Positions 63,486 through 64,000 of a stretch of DNA of 64,000 bases are shown in pieces. Made by a program: the position numbers and the translations under genes. Each line of letters begins with the position of its first letter. Within the stretch, counting starts at the first letter, position 1. Below the pieces are notes generated by a model. It did no database searches. It worked only from the letters and a program-made list of their open reading frames with translations, and was not told where the DNA came from. The DNA is from Streptomyces filipinensis (GTDB taxonomy: Bacteria; Actinomycetota; Actinomycetes; Streptomycetales; Streptomycetaceae), in NCBI RefSeq assembly GCF_014649495.1, contig NZ_BMTD01000004.1, forward strand, positions 372,001 to 436,000. Reading direction: 5' to 3'.

Positions 63486-63509
63486 GCCCTTCACGCGTGC
63501 GTGAAGGGC
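63486..63509 (+). terminator. Terminator after SUKH-4 gene
   Basis: Perfect 10-base stem GCCCTTCACG/CGTGAAGGGC with a CGTG loop, 28 bases past the stop at 63457. The following 190 bases to 63701 are a less GC-rich region that probably contains the promoter of the next gene. Confidence 0.8.
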
Positions 63510-63701
63510 CGGCTCCCCCTGGCCGTCACCCTTGAGGACGAGCGGCTGCGGACGGTTCCGCACGCCGCGCCGAGCCGGAAATGCCCGATGCCGAGCGTGA
63601 CGCGACCGCGGAGTGTCGCGTTATGAACGCTTACGTCCGATCCATCAAGATATGCGCGAAATCATTATGTCGTGTATGTCCGGTGGAGAGGGGTTCCCAG
63701 G

Positions 63702-64000
63702 GTGAGCAGTGCATCGACGTCACCGCACGGCTTTGTGACCGTCCGGGGGCGCGGCTACCGCACCGACCAGGTCGACGCGTTCCTGGAGGTGTTGTCGCGC
63801 GACCGCGACGCCGCGTGGGAACGTGCCGCGCGGCTGACCGTGCTCGCCAAGGACATGGAGGCGGAGGCCGCGCGGATGCGCGAGGTCGTCGCCCAGCTCC
63901 CCCCGCAGACGTACGAGTCGCTCGGTGGGCGCGCACGGCGCTTGTTCCAGGTCGTGCTGGAGGAGGCGGCGGACCTCCGCGAGCGCACGCGGCATGACGC
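63702..64000 (+). CDS. DivIVA-like/coiled-coil protein, 5' part
   Basis: First 99 residues (truncated by the window end). They read GFVTVRGRGYRTDQVDAFLE, the DivIVA N-terminal-type membrane-binding motif, followed by a long charged helix (DRDAAWERAARLTVLAKDMEAEAARMREV). Streptomyces annotate relatives as cellulose-binding or DivIVA-domain proteins involved in polar growth. GTG start with GGAGAGGGG upstream. Complete length unknown. Confidence 0.75.
   Translation, partial: MSSASTSPHGFVTVRGRGYRTDQVDAFLEVLSRDRDAAWERAARLTVLAKDMEAEAARMREVVAQLPPQTYESLGGRARRLFQVVLEEAADLRERTRHD

Overview
This window is chromosomal DNA of a high-GC actinomycete, almost certainly a Streptomyces. The signs are very high GC with strong third-position bias, many GTG starts, an SsgA-like sporulation protein, a gal operon ordered galT-galE-galK, a collagen-like multidomain SUKH protein and two intergenic repeat sequences typical of Streptomyces. 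Gene order resembles what I remember of the S. coelicolor SCO3110-SCO3180 region. That comparison is from memory and was not computed.

Layout. 0-15.3 kb: 3' end of exonuclease III; a MerR regulator divergent from a monooxygenase/hydrolase/dehydrogenase operon; a repeat-rich small protein; tricorn protease; a TetR-MMPL efflux pair; a DMT transporter; an NAD(P)-dependent dehydrogenase; a DUF1876 protein; a serine hydrolase. 15.3-19 kb: a minus-strand group of nickel/cobalt ECF transporter genes (M/N fusion, Q, O) overlapping ohrR, followed by ohr, with a Nur-box-like operator upstream. 19-29.1 kb: ssgE, a penicillin-binding protein, and a block also found in Mycobacterium (pmt, rsmI, tatD, rpfB, rsmA/ksgA, ispE). 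29.1-52.1 kb: a decayed Uma2 nuclease gene, an ABC-F ATPase, tandem PQQ-propeller membrane proteins, two LuxR-type regulators (one with a degenerate receiver), a Na+/solute symporter divergent from galTEK, MarR/methyltransferase/VOC genes, a desaturase-TetR operon and ppc. 52.1-56.4 kb: the second conserved block (pth, rplY, prs, glmU) and tRNA-Gln(UUG). 56.6-64 kb: an orphan sensor kinase, a four-gene polymorphic-toxin/SUKH-immunity locus, and the start of a DivIVA-like gene.

How the genes work together. The SDR, Baeyer-Villiger-type monooxygenase and alpha/beta hydrolase make a plausible alcohol-to-ketone-to-ester-to-acid route. The symporter plus GalTEK would import galactose and run the Leloir pathway. 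GlmU, PBP, Pmt, RpfB and SsgE concern the envelope and development. PPC feeds anaplerosis. The most unusual locus is 57.9-63.5 kb. There, nuclease and deaminase toxin-type domains sit beside, or are fused in one polypeptide to, SUKH/Imm35 immunity-type domains, and no secretion or export module is visible. Several regulatory sites can be read directly: palindromes at the TetR-, MarR- and MerR-linked promoters, the Nur-like box, a gal operator cluster and repeated leaderless-promoter geometry.
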